Source of the DNA: a bacterium MnTg04
Lineage (GTDB): Bacteria; Pseudomonadota; Gammaproteobacteria; Steroidobacterales; MnTg04
Direction: 5' to 3'
Assembly (NCBI GenBank): GCA_008975185.1
Contig: BFAU01000066.1
Location: forward strand, 1 to 14,233
DNA: 14,233 nucleotides
The notes beneath the pieces were generated by a model, which did no database searches, had not been told where the DNA came from, and worked only from the letters and a program-made list of their open reading frames with translations. Numbering within the stretch: the stretch's first letter is position 1; each line of letters opens with the position of its first letter. A program made the position numbers and the translations under genes. Shown piece by piece: positions 7,812 through 13,979 of the stretch.

Positions 7812-8219
7812 ATGGCAAGACGACACGCAACCCAGGAAGAAGAAACCGAGATCAACATCACGCCGATGCTCGATGTGGTGTTTATCATGTTGATCTTCTT
7901 TATCGTGACGACCTCATTCATCAAGGAAACGGGGATCGACCCCAATCGTCCCGAGGCCGAGACAGCGTCACCGAATGCGCATGGCAACATCCTGATCGCG
8001 ATCTCCGAGTTCGATCAGGTCTGGATGAACAAAGGCCAGGTCGAGCTGGCGCAAATCAGGGCCATGGTTGAATCCGCCGTTGCCGAGATACCGGAAAGCA
8101 GCGTGATTATCATTGCCGACGAAAAAGCCTCGACCGGTATTTTGATCGATCTGATGGATCAGGTTCGGCTTGGCGGAGTCGCCAATATCATGGTTGCCGC
8201 CAGGGAAGCGGGGAACTGA
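7812..8219 (+). CDS. exbD: ExbD biopolymer transport protein, second copy
   Basis: 135 residues with the same layout as the first copy: a charged N-terminus, a single membrane helix with the conserved Asp21, and a periplasmic domain. The segment EINITPMLDVVFIMLIFF is identical in the two copies, pointing to tandem duplication and strong selection on the proton path. The periplasmic parts have diverged. The ribosome site is poor: GAGG lies about 16 bases before the ATG, and a six-codon reading frame (ATG 7790 to TAA) sits in front of it. The product presumably assembles with ExbB, TtpC and TonB. Confidence 0.93.
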   Translation: MARRHATQEEETEINITPMLDVVFIMLIFFIVTTSFIKETGIDPNRPEAETASPNAHGNILIAISEFDQVWMNKGQVELAQIRAMVESAVAEIPESSVIIIADEKASTGILIDLMDQVRLGGVANIMVAAREAGN

Positions 8220-8220
8220 G

Positions 8221-8850
8221 ATGCGCTACCTCATGTCATTAGGCGCCGGCACCGCCATGGGACTGTTGCTGTTCCTGCTGATGAGTACGCTGATCTCGGG
8301 TGGCAAAGGGTATGCAAAAGACGACAGTGGCGGCAAGGTCGTGGACTTTATCCGGATACGGCAGGACGATATTACCAATATCAAGAAGCGTCAGAAACCG
8401 AAAGAACCCGAGCCGCCGAAAAAACCGCCACCACCACCCAAACTGAAAGTAGCGAAGCAGGACAAGCCGCCACCGACTGCGATGCGGATGGAAACCCCGA
8501 ATGTCGATATTTCCCTCGGCGCCGGCGGCGGGCCGTTCCTCGGCGCCTGGAACCCGGGCGACATAAGCTCGGACGGCGATGTGATCCCTATCGTCAGGAT
8601 CAATCCGCAGTATCCGCGCGATGCGCTGATGGCGGGCACCGAAGGCTTTGTGGAGATCGAGTTTACGATTATGGAAGACGGCTCGGTTGCCAATGCCAAA
8701 GTGATCAGATCGGAACCGAGGCGAATCTTCAACCGGGCGGCCCTGCGCGCTATTTATCGCTGGAAATTCAAACCACGCATCATCGATGGCGTGCCGGTAC
8801 AGCGTCGCGCCAGGCAAACCATCGAGTTTAATATGGAGCCGCTGGAATGA
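8221..8850 (+). CDS. tonB: TonB-family energy transducer (TonB2 type)
   Basis: Anchored in the inner membrane; it spans the periplasm and transmits energy to TonB-dependent outer-membrane receptors. The 209 residues comprise a membrane anchor at about 4-26, a Pro/Lys/Glu-rich stretch at 57-86 (with KKPPPPPK), and a C-terminal TonB domain at about 115-206. That domain contains PQYPRDALMAGTEGFVEIEF, EDGSVANAKV and RWKFKPRIIDGVPV, the usual YP/DG/W-F-P/G-PV signature. There is no histidine in the anchor, unlike the SxxxH motif of classical TonB. ATG 8221 is one base after the exbD stop; a longer frame from 8170 overlaps exbD and adds a non-TonB leader, so it was not used. The stop overlaps the next start (ATGA). 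Confidence 0.93.
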   Translation: MRYLMSLGAGTAMGLLLFLLMSTLISGGKGYAKDDSGGKVVDFIRIRQDDITNIKKRQKPKEPEPPKKPPPPPKLKVAKQDKPPPTAMRMETPNVDISLGAGGGPFLGAWNPGDISSDGDVIPIVRINPQYPRDALMAGTEGFVEIEFTIMEDGSVANAKVIRSEPRRIFNRAALRAIYRWKFKPRIIDGVPVQRRARQTIEFNMEPLE

Positions 8851-10157
8851 AGGGCGGACCGGCGAATTACCGGTTGCTGCCGGTTTTTATTGCCGCTTAC
8901 CTGGTGTTGAACAGCACGCCGGCGCTGGCCCAGCAATATTCCTGCCCGACCGAGGAACGCAAACCCCGGCAGACCGCGATGGACGAACGCACCTACCGGC
9001 GGTTGACCGTGGTTCACGAACTGCTCGGCAACAGCGAACTTCCCGCAGCGATGCAAAAGCTCCAGGTTCTGGCGGCGAAGGGTCGTTTTACCCCTTACGA
9101 GCAGTCCCAGATCGAGCAGACCTTCGGCTTTATTCTTGCGCAGATGGGGGGCAAGGATAACTACAACCGGGCCATACCGTACTTCGAGCGAGCCATCGCC
9201 CTGGATGCGCTGCCGGACTCGGCACAAAAAGGCATGATGTATTCACTGTCCAGCCTGTACGCGTCGCAGGGCCGGTATCGGGACACCATCGATATGATGA
9301 TGAAATGGCTGTGTATCGAGAAACAGCCGCCGGGCGCTGCGCTGATACTGATCGGATCTTCTTACGCGCAGCTTGAAAAATATCGCGAGTCCCTACCCTG
9401 GGTAAAAAAGGCGATCGAGGCGCAACCCGAAAAACCGGTGGAAGGCTGGTATCAGCTCGAGCTGGCGATTTTCTATGAGCTCGCTCAATACCAGAACGCC
9501 GCCAATATTTTGAAAACGGTCATTCTCTACTGGCCGGACAAGGCCCGTTATTGGGAAATGCTGGCCGGCGCTTACCAGGAACTCAGGCAAGACAGCAACG
9601 CGTTGGCCACGATGATGCTTGCTTACCAGAAGGGCTTGCTGGAAAAGGAAGATCGCCTGCTGAACCTGGTTCGCATGAACCTGTTTCTCGAAAACCCCTT
9701 TATGGCCGGTACGATCCTGGATACCGAGATCAATCGCGGTCGGATTCAGGGGACCCAGAAGAGACTGGAATTGCTGCTGGGCGCCTGGACAGCCGCGCGC
9801 GAGTTCGACAAGGCAATTTCGGTCATCGACCGGCTGGGTCCGATGAGCGACGACGGCGATTTTTATTACCAGAAAGCGCAGCTTTTCATGGAAAAGGCCA
9901 ACTGGCGGGAAGTCGTCAACGCCGCCGACGATGCGATCAGGAAAGGCGGCCTGAAAGAGATTTGCTCGGTTTACCTGATGAAGGGCGTGGCCAACGCGGA
10001 AATGGACCGGTATTCGGCCGCCGACTCATCGCTCGATCGTGCGTCCAGGTCGAGTTGCAAGCGCAACATTCGGCAGCAGGCAACGGGATGGAAGTCCTAT
10101 GTCGCGGATCGCCGCGATGCGGCCGATGCCAGGGCCGGACTGCGGAACGCTCCCTGA
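8847..10157 (+). CDS. Secreted TPR-repeat protein, last gene of the TonB operon
   Basis: 436 residues with a signal peptide (hydrophobic about 10-27, cut site ALA before QQ near 28), so periplasmic. There is no lipobox. The rest is helical repeats of TPR type, for example YNRAIPYFERAIALD (about 107-121), the repeat around QGRYRDTIDMMMKWL, EKYRESLPWVKKAIEAQP and FDKAISVIDRLGP. TPR proteins are known at the end of TonB2/TtpC operons, where they may act as scaffolds; that role is inferred here. The start overlaps the tonB stop as ATGA. The gene ends only 7 bases from the convergent acyltransferase gene, with no hairpin between. Confidence 0.87.
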   Translation: MKGGPANYRLLPVFIAAYLVLNSTPALAQQYSCPTEERKPRQTAMDERTYRRLTVVHELLGNSELPAAMQKLQVLAAKGRFTPYEQSQIEQTFGFILAQMGGKDNYNRAIPYFERAIALDALPDSAQKGMMYSLSSLYASQGRYRDTIDMMMKWLCIEKQPPGAALILIGSSYAQLEKYRESLPWVKKAIEAQPEKPVEGWYQLELAIFYELAQYQNAANILKTVILYWPDKARYWEMLAGAYQELRQDSNALATMMLAYQKGLLEKEDRLLNLVRMNLFLENPFMAGTILDTEINRGRIQGTQKRLELLLGAWTAAREFDKAISVIDRLGPMSDDGDFYYQKAQLFMEKANWREVVNAADDAIRKGGLKEICSVYLMKGVANAEMDRYSAADSSLDRASRSSCKRNIRQQATGWKSYVADRRDAADARAGLRNAP

Positions 10158-10164
10158 AAACCAG

Positions 10165-10899
10165 TTAACGCTTTTCCACCAGCGGTTCACCCAGCGTTGC
10201 CTGCATGGCCAGCCTGGCCGCTTTTTTCAGGCGATATTGACCGCCGACGCCGGTGCCGGGTGGGTCGAGGGCCGCCAGCATCTCGACTTCGATTCTTCCC
10301 CAGCGCGGCCAGAAGGCCTTTGCCGGCAGTATCCGGCGCGCGCCGCGGATGATCACCGGTACGAGCGGCAGTCGGCCTCTGACCGCCGCCGTAAACGCGC
10401 CGTTGTGAAAGGGCAGCAGCCCCGGCTCCAGGCGGAACGTACCCTCCGGGAAGAAAACCATCGACAGCCCGGATGCGGCTTTTCGCAGCAGCCTGCGGCT
10501 GTCCCTCGTCTTGCCCCCGCTATGGTTACGCTCGACGAATTCCGAACCGATACTTCTGAGCAGGTAATGGACAAACGGCACCTGCGTGACTTCACGCTTG
10601 ATCACGAATGCGAAATCGGGCGGCAGCGCGGCGGTCAGAATAACGCCGTCCAGGTAGCTCGCATGGTTGGCGACGATCACGCAGGCCGTGTCGGGCAGGT
10701 TTTCCAGGCCACGGATGGTCAGTTTCATGCCACAAAGAAAAAATACCAGGCTGCTGAGCGCGCTGGCCATGCTCCTCCGCCAGGCCAGCCTGGGCAGAAT
10801 CAGCAGGAAAGGAAACAGCGATATCAGCAAGATGGCAAATACCAGCAACATATACAGGCCGAAGACAGCCTGGAACAAACCTAGAATCAGCTTTTTCAT
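10165..10899 (-). CDS. PlsC-type 1-acyl-glycerol-3-phosphate acyltransferase
   Basis: Membrane phospholipid or lipid acyltransferase of the LPLAT family, 244 residues. An N-terminal membrane segment at about 5-36 is followed by motif I NHASYLD (78-84, the HX4D catalytic pair His79/Asp84), motif II FVER (121-124), motif III FPEGTF (150-155) and motif IV VPVIIRG (180-186). These fit transfer of an acyl chain to lysophosphatidic acid. Related enzymes acting on other lysolipids share the motifs, so the symbol plsC is not assigned. No ribosome site is obvious before the ATG. The gene is convergent with the TonB operon and divergent from xerD. Confidence 0.88.
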   Translation of the reverse strand: MKKLILGLFQAVFGLYMLLVFAILLISLFPFLLILPRLAWRRSMASALSSLVFFLCGMKLTIRGLENLPDTACVIVANHASYLDGVILTAALPPDFAFVIKREVTQVPFVHYLLRSIGSEFVERNHSGGKTRDSRRLLRKAASGLSMVFFPEGTFRLEPGLLPFHNGAFTAAVRGRLPLVPVIIRGARRILPAKAFWPRWGRIEVEMLAALDPPGTGVGGQYRLKKAARLAMQATLGEPLVEKR

Positions 10900-10950
10900 C
10901 GTGGCGCAGTTTAGCCCGGATTATTCATGAATGCGCCCGCGCGCGGAAAC

Positions 10951-10966
10951 TGTGAACTGCATCACT
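10951..10966. promoter_or_regulatory. CRP/Vfr-like site 1
   Basis: TGTGAACTGCATCACT matches TGTGA-N6-TCACA at nine of ten positions, and the flanks are A-rich on the left and T-rich on the right, as in E. coli CRP sites. It lies 52 bases upstream of the acyltransferase ATG and 211 upstream of xerD. Confidence 0.45.
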
Positions 10967-10989
10967 TTACGTTAATCGATTAGCCGATT

Positions 10990-11005
10990 TGTGACCGCTG
11001 TCACG
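10990..11005. promoter_or_regulatory. CRP/Vfr-like site 2
   Basis: TGTGACCGCTGTCACG matches TGTGA-N6-TCACA at nine of ten positions and contains the perfect dyad GTGAC/GTCAC. It is centred 39 bp from site 1. A CATACT -10-like hexamer at 11028-11033 would put this site near -42 of a rightward transcript, the class II activator position. Confidence 0.45.
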
Positions 11006-11027
11006 GCCCCCGCAGAGCCCGCAACCC

Positions 11028-11033
11028 CATACT
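11028..11033 (+). promoter_or_regulatory. Candidate -10 box for the xerD-dsbC transcript
   Basis: CATACT has no recognisable -35 hexamer upstream, where the second CRP-like dyad lies instead. Transcription would start around 11039-11040, leaving a leader of about 137 bases before xerD. Confidence 0.28.
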
Positions 11034-11038
11034 GGCTC

Positions 11039-11176
11039 ACGCGGACGGGCAGCAAGGACGCAGCCCGTTTCGCACTCTAAGCACGGGCAAAAAAACCGGG
11101 CACCCGGCCGGACGCCAAATGCTGGCGCGCCGGCTTGCGCATGGAGCGCGGTTGCGAGGCAGGGAGCAAGTGAGTA
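11039..11176 (+). other. Putative structured 5' leader of xerD
   Basis: ACGGGC (11045-11050), GCCCGT (11063-11068) and ACGGGC (11083-11088) allow the middle element to pair with either neighbour. Next come CCGGG/CCCGG (11096-11107) and a stronger hairpin with 5+5 bp arms, GCCGG-A-CGCCA and TGGCG-CG-CCGGC (11107-11134), closed by a 5-base loop. An A-run (11089-11095), not a U-run, follows the second alternative hairpin. No known riboswitch consensus fits well, and no leader gene is convincing. Confidence 0.35.
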
Positions 11177-12121
11177 ATGTCGACTTTGTCGCTAAAGGCT
11201 GGAAACAAGCACGAAATCTACGCCGGGCTGGAAGCGCCGGAGAAGACCATAGACAGATTTCTGGATGCCATATGGATGGAGCGCGGATTGTCCGTCAATA
11301 CGCTGGCGGCATACCGGGCCGATATCCTCTGTTTGAGTCGCTGGCTGGAAGAGCAGGACGTAAAGCTTTCTGCGGCCAGGCGCAGCGACCTGCTGGCTTT
11401 TTTGGCCTGGCGCGCGGAAAGCGGCGCCAGACCGAGATCGACGGCCAGGCAATTATCCAGTTTCCGCCGCTTCTTCCGCTACCTGGTCCGTGAAGGTGAA
11501 GTCGACGACGATCCGACCGCCAGGATTGCGATGCCGAAGGTTGGCCGCGCCTTGCCCCAGTCCATGACCGAGGAAGAAGTCGAAGCGCTGCTGGAGGCTC
11601 CGGATGTCACCGATCCGCTGGGTCATCGCGATCGCGCAATGCTCGAAGTACTGTATGCGACCGGCCTGCGCGTCTCGGAACTGATCAACCTGCGAATCGG
11701 CCAGGTCAATCTCAACCAGGGCGTTATTCGGATCGTCGGCAAGGGCGATAAGGAACGACTGATACCGCTTGGCGAAGAGTCACAGCGCTGGCTGCAGGAT
11801 TTTATCGATGGTCCGCGAATGGAAATATTGCTGGAGCGTCAGACCGATGCGATTTTCCCGACCCGCAGGGGGTCTTGTATGACGCGGCAGGCTTTCTGGC
11901 ACATCATTCGCCGGTATGCGAAAAAATCCAAGTTTGGCCGCAAGCTGTCTCCCCATACACTGCGCCATGCCTTTGCCACGCATTTATTGAATCATGGCGC
12001 CGATCTGCGGGTCGTGCAATTGCTGCTCGGGCACAGCGATCTGTCGACCACGCAGATTTACACGCATGTCGCGCGCGAGCGGATCAAGGAATTGCACGGT
12101 CGCCATCATCCTCGCGGATAA
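11177..12121 (+). CDS. xerD: Site-specific tyrosine recombinase XerD
   Basis: Works with XerC at dif to resolve chromosome dimers at division. It has 314 residues (E. coli XerD has 298). The N-terminal SAM-like DNA-binding domain is at about 24-110 (IDRFLDAIWMERGLSVNTLA) and the catalytic domain at about 125-308. All active-site residues are present: Arg165 (TGLRVSEL), Lys189 (GKGDKER), His260 and Arg263 (PHTLRHAFATHLL), His286 (LLGHSDLSTTQIY) and nucleophile Tyr295. XerD rather than XerC is favoured by the dsbC neighbour and by the sequence. AGGGAG lies about 11 bases before the ATG, a little far. The N-terminal extension of about 20 residues before IDRF is not conserved. Confidence 0.94.
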   Translation: MSTLSLKAGNKHEIYAGLEAPEKTIDRFLDAIWMERGLSVNTLAAYRADILCLSRWLEEQDVKLSAARRSDLLAFLAWRAESGARPRSTARQLSSFRRFFRYLVREGEVDDDPTARIAMPKVGRALPQSMTEEEVEALLEAPDVTDPLGHRDRAMLEVLYATGLRVSELINLRIGQVNLNQGVIRIVGKGDKERLIPLGEESQRWLQDFIDGPRMEILLERQTDAIFPTRRGSCMTRQAFWHIIRRYAKKSKFGRKLSPHTLRHAFATHLLNHGADLRVVQLLLGHSDLSTTQIYTHVARERIKELHGRHHPRG

Positions 12122-12166
12122 GTTTATCCACGCATCTTCTGCTAGTATTCGCGCGCAAAACGTGGT

Positions 12167-12180
12167 GTTCCTTGCGGAAC
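12167..12180. other. Small hairpin in the xerD-dsbC gap
   Basis: GTTCC (12167-12171) and GGAAC (12176-12180) form a 5-bp stem with loop TTGC, about 50 bases before dsbC. There is no T-run, so it is not a terminator. The rest of the 111-bp gap shows no clear promoter. Confidence 0.3.
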
Positions 12181-12232
12181 CCGCAGCTTGCCCCGAAGTC
12201 ATAGATATTGCCCAGCACCCGTGGAGATAGTA

Positions 12233-12985
12233 TTGAATATTGCCAGGATCCTGATCGCCTTTATTTTGACCGGCCTGTTGGCCGGCGGGTCGCTGTCGGC
12301 CGCCGAAAACGACACGCTGGGGCAAAGCCAGCAGCAACGCGAGGCAATCGCCGAGCGCTGGGATATCGCTATAGACAACATACGCGATGCGGCCATACCC
12401 GGGCTGTTTGAGGTCGTGATCGGCTCGCAGGTAATCTATTTGAGTGCGGATGGCCGTTTCCTCCTGGACGGCGATATCGTCGACCTTGAGAACCATGAAA
12501 ATCTGACCGATAAGCGACGCGCGCAGGCCAGGAAGATCGCCATCGACTCGTTTGGCGAAGACAACATGATTATTTTTGGCGGCGAAAACCCGGTACACAC
12601 GATCACGGTTTTTACCGACACCGACTGCACCTATTGCCGCAAACTACACGCGGAAATCGCCGCGATCAATGATTTGAGTATCGCGGTACGCTACCTGTTG
12701 TACCCGCGCTATGGACCGGGTTCGAAGTCCTGGCAAATTGCGAACAATGTCTGGTGTGCCGATGACCGGCAGGCGGCGCTGACCCAGGCCAAACTGAATA
12801 AAACCATCGAGGCGAGGCAGTGTGATACGCCGGTAATGGCATCCTACAGGCTGGGACAAGGAATCGGTTTTCGCGGGACACCGGCCACCATTACCGCCGA
12901 TGGTGATCTGATCGCCGGTTATTTACCCCCCCAGGCCTTGCTGGAGCGTCTCGACCAGCTCGCGGACAGCCATAACTCCCGATAA
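12233..12985 (+). CDS. dsbC: Thiol:disulfide isomerase DsbC (TTG start)
   Basis: Periplasmic protein that reshuffles wrong disulfide bonds and is kept reduced by DsbD. It has 250 residues from TTG 12233. The signal peptide is about 1-23 (LIAFILTGLLAG... cut near SAA). The N-terminal dimerisation domain is about 45-105 and the thioredoxin-fold domain from about 115. The active site is Cys132-Thr-Tyr-Cys135 within FTDTDCTYCRK. The cis-proline is in RGTPA (Pro217), and Cys175/Cys197 match the second, structural cysteine pair of DsbC. The start is chosen by GGAGA (12223-12227), ideally spaced before TTG; no ATG precedes the signal peptide. The tie to xerD is the same as in E. coli, where recJ follows; here recJ is absent and a convergent fdxA follows instead. 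Confidence 0.92.
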   Translation: MNIARILIAFILTGLLAGGSLSAAENDTLGQSQQQREAIAERWDIAIDNIRDAAIPGLFEVVIGSQVIYLSADGRFLLDGDIVDLENHENLTDKRRAQARKIAIDSFGEDNMIIFGGENPVHTITVFTDTDCTYCRKLHAEIAAINDLSIAVRYLLYPRYGPGSKSWQIANNVWCADDRQAALTQAKLNKTIEARQCDTPVMASYRLGQGIGFRGTPATITADGDLIAGYLPPQALLERLDQLADSHNSR

Positions 12986-12998
12986 ACCGGCTCCTGGC

Positions 12999-13017
12999 TG
13001 GCGCACAGCTCGCGCCA
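12999..13017. terminator. Hairpin between convergent dsbC and fdxA
   Basis: TGGCGC (12999-13004) and GCGCCA (13012-13017) make a perfect 6-bp GC-rich stem with a 7-base loop in the 32-bp gap between two convergent genes. No T-run is present on either side, so efficient intrinsic termination is doubtful. The position suggests a shared bidirectional stop or transcript end. Confidence 0.35.
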
Positions 13018-13341
13018 TCAACGCTCCAGGTATTGCAGCTTGTCGGGTTTATCCTCCCAATCGGCCGCGTCCTCGGGCGGTTCACCCATTTCGGTGATGA
13101 CCGGCCATTTTTCAGACAGCTCGGCGTTGAGGGCGAGCATTTTTTCCTGCCCCTCGGGCAGTTCTTCTTCCGAATAAATCGCCTCGACCGGGCACTCGGG
13201 CTCGCAAAGCGTACAATCGATGCATTCCTCCGGGTCGATGACCAGCATGTTTGGCCCCACGTGGAAACAATCCACGGGACACACTTCGACGCAGTCCATG
13301 TATTTGCACTTGATGCAGCTTTCGACTACCACGAAAGTCAT
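13018..13341 (-). CDS. fdxA: Seven-iron ferredoxin FdxA ([3Fe-4S][4Fe-4S])
   Basis: Small cytoplasmic electron carrier, 107 residues, of the Azotobacter vinelandii FdI type. Nine cysteines are present. Cys9, Cys17 and Cys50 fit the [3Fe-4S] cluster; Cys21, Cys40, Cys43 and Cys46 fit the [4Fe-4S] cluster; Cys12 and Cys25 are the usual extra pair. Key stretches are CIKCKYMDCVEVCPVDC and CIDCTLCEPECPVEAI. The tail (about 58-107) is the acidic extension normal for this type. ATG 13341 is used because the family starts MTFVV and GGAG lies 6 bases upstream; a start 12 bases earlier is possible but less likely. Confidence 0.95.
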   Translation of the reverse strand: MTFVVVESCIKCKYMDCVEVCPVDCFHVGPNMLVIDPEECIDCTLCEPECPVEAIYSEEELPEGQEKMLALNAELSEKWPVITEMGEPPEDAADWEDKPDKLQYLER

Positions 13342-13414
13342 TGCTTGCTCCACAGGAAAAGTGAAACGCGACCGGCGTTATTCTGCCACAAGTAGTGGTT
13401 TCTAAATACAGGAT

Positions 13415-13957
13415 TCAGGGTTTAACCCGCCTGACCTCCGTGATGTGAACGCCGGTGCGCGAGTTCTTACGATCGTCGAAAAACCGGCGTAACGCGAATT
13501 CGCCGCTGCGAAAGGCGATCTCCTCCCAGGGGATATCCTGTTCCCGGTACAAGGCGGCCTCCAGCGACTCGTCGCCGGCGCCGAAATCATCGCCGGTCAA
13601 ACGGGCACGGAAAAACAAATGGACCTGGCGCGCGCCGGTGACATTGACCACGGCAAACAAATCGAGGATTGCCACGGTCGCGAGCGCTTCTTCACGGGTT
13701 TCCCGGGCCGCGGCTGCCTCCAGAGTTTCGCCGTTTTCCATGAAGCCGGCAGGTACCGTCCAGAAACCCAGGCGCGGCTCGATCGCCCGCTTGCACAACA
13801 GGATGCGGCCGTCTTCGTGTTCAGGGACACAGCCGACGACCATCTTCGGGTTCTGGTAATGGATGGCTCCGCAGCTTTCGCAGACATCGCGTGGCAGGGA
13901 GTCGCCTCGCGGAACTTCCTGCACGACGCGCTGGCCACAGTCGCTGCAGAATTTCAT
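13415..13957 (-). CDS. Nudix hydrolase with N-terminal zinc ribbon
   Basis: 180 residues. The zinc ribbon has Cys4/Cys7 (CSDC) and Cys26/Cys29 (CESC). The Nudix fold follows, with the box G71-x5-E77-x7-R85-E86-x2-E89-E90. Leu92 stands where the consensus REUXEEXGU has glycine. The family removes a nucleoside-diphosphate-linked group with Mg2+; the ribbon and the GFWTVPAGFMENGE region resemble the NADH-pyrophosphatase-like or ADP-ribose hydrolase group, but the substrate cannot be told. ATG 13957 is used; a TTG 12 bases upstream is also open, and neither has a well-spaced ribosome site. The gene lies 22 bases after the gene at the right edge and is probably cotranscribed with it. Confidence 0.9.
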   Translation of the reverse strand: MKFCSDCGQRVVQEVPRGDSLPRDVCESCGAIHYQNPKMVVGCVPEHEDGRILLCKRAIEPRLGFWTVPAGFMENGETLEAAAARETREEALATVAILDLFAVVNVTGARQVHLFFRARLTGDDFGAGDESLEAALYREQDIPWEEIAFRSGEFALRRFFDDRKNSRTGVHITEVRRVKP

Positions 13958-13979
13958 GTTTGCTGACAAACCTTAGTTG

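Noticed and set aside
10158..10164. Terminator between the TonB operon and the acyltransferase
   Set aside because: The convergent genes are only 7 bases apart, with no hairpin or T-run.
10039..10884. 281-codon plus-strand frame opposite the acyltransferase
   Set aside because: The minus strand encodes all four LPLAT motifs in order, and the plus frame has low-complexity Gln/Arg-rich sequence typical of an antisense shadow.
11030..11075. Cyclic-di-GMP (GEMM) riboswitch before xerD
   Set aside because: Short pieces such as CACGC, GGGCA and GGACGCA resemble the GEMM core, but the P1b hairpin between them is missing and the spacing is wrong.
11119..11493. Frame starting in the xerD leader and overlapping xerD
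   Set aside because: No ribosome site; Arg/Gly-rich shadow composition. xerD in the other frame has all catalytic residues.
12124..12132. DnaA-box-like TTATCCACG after xerD
   Set aside because: A single copy with one mismatch and no AT-rich element or further boxes; expected by chance.
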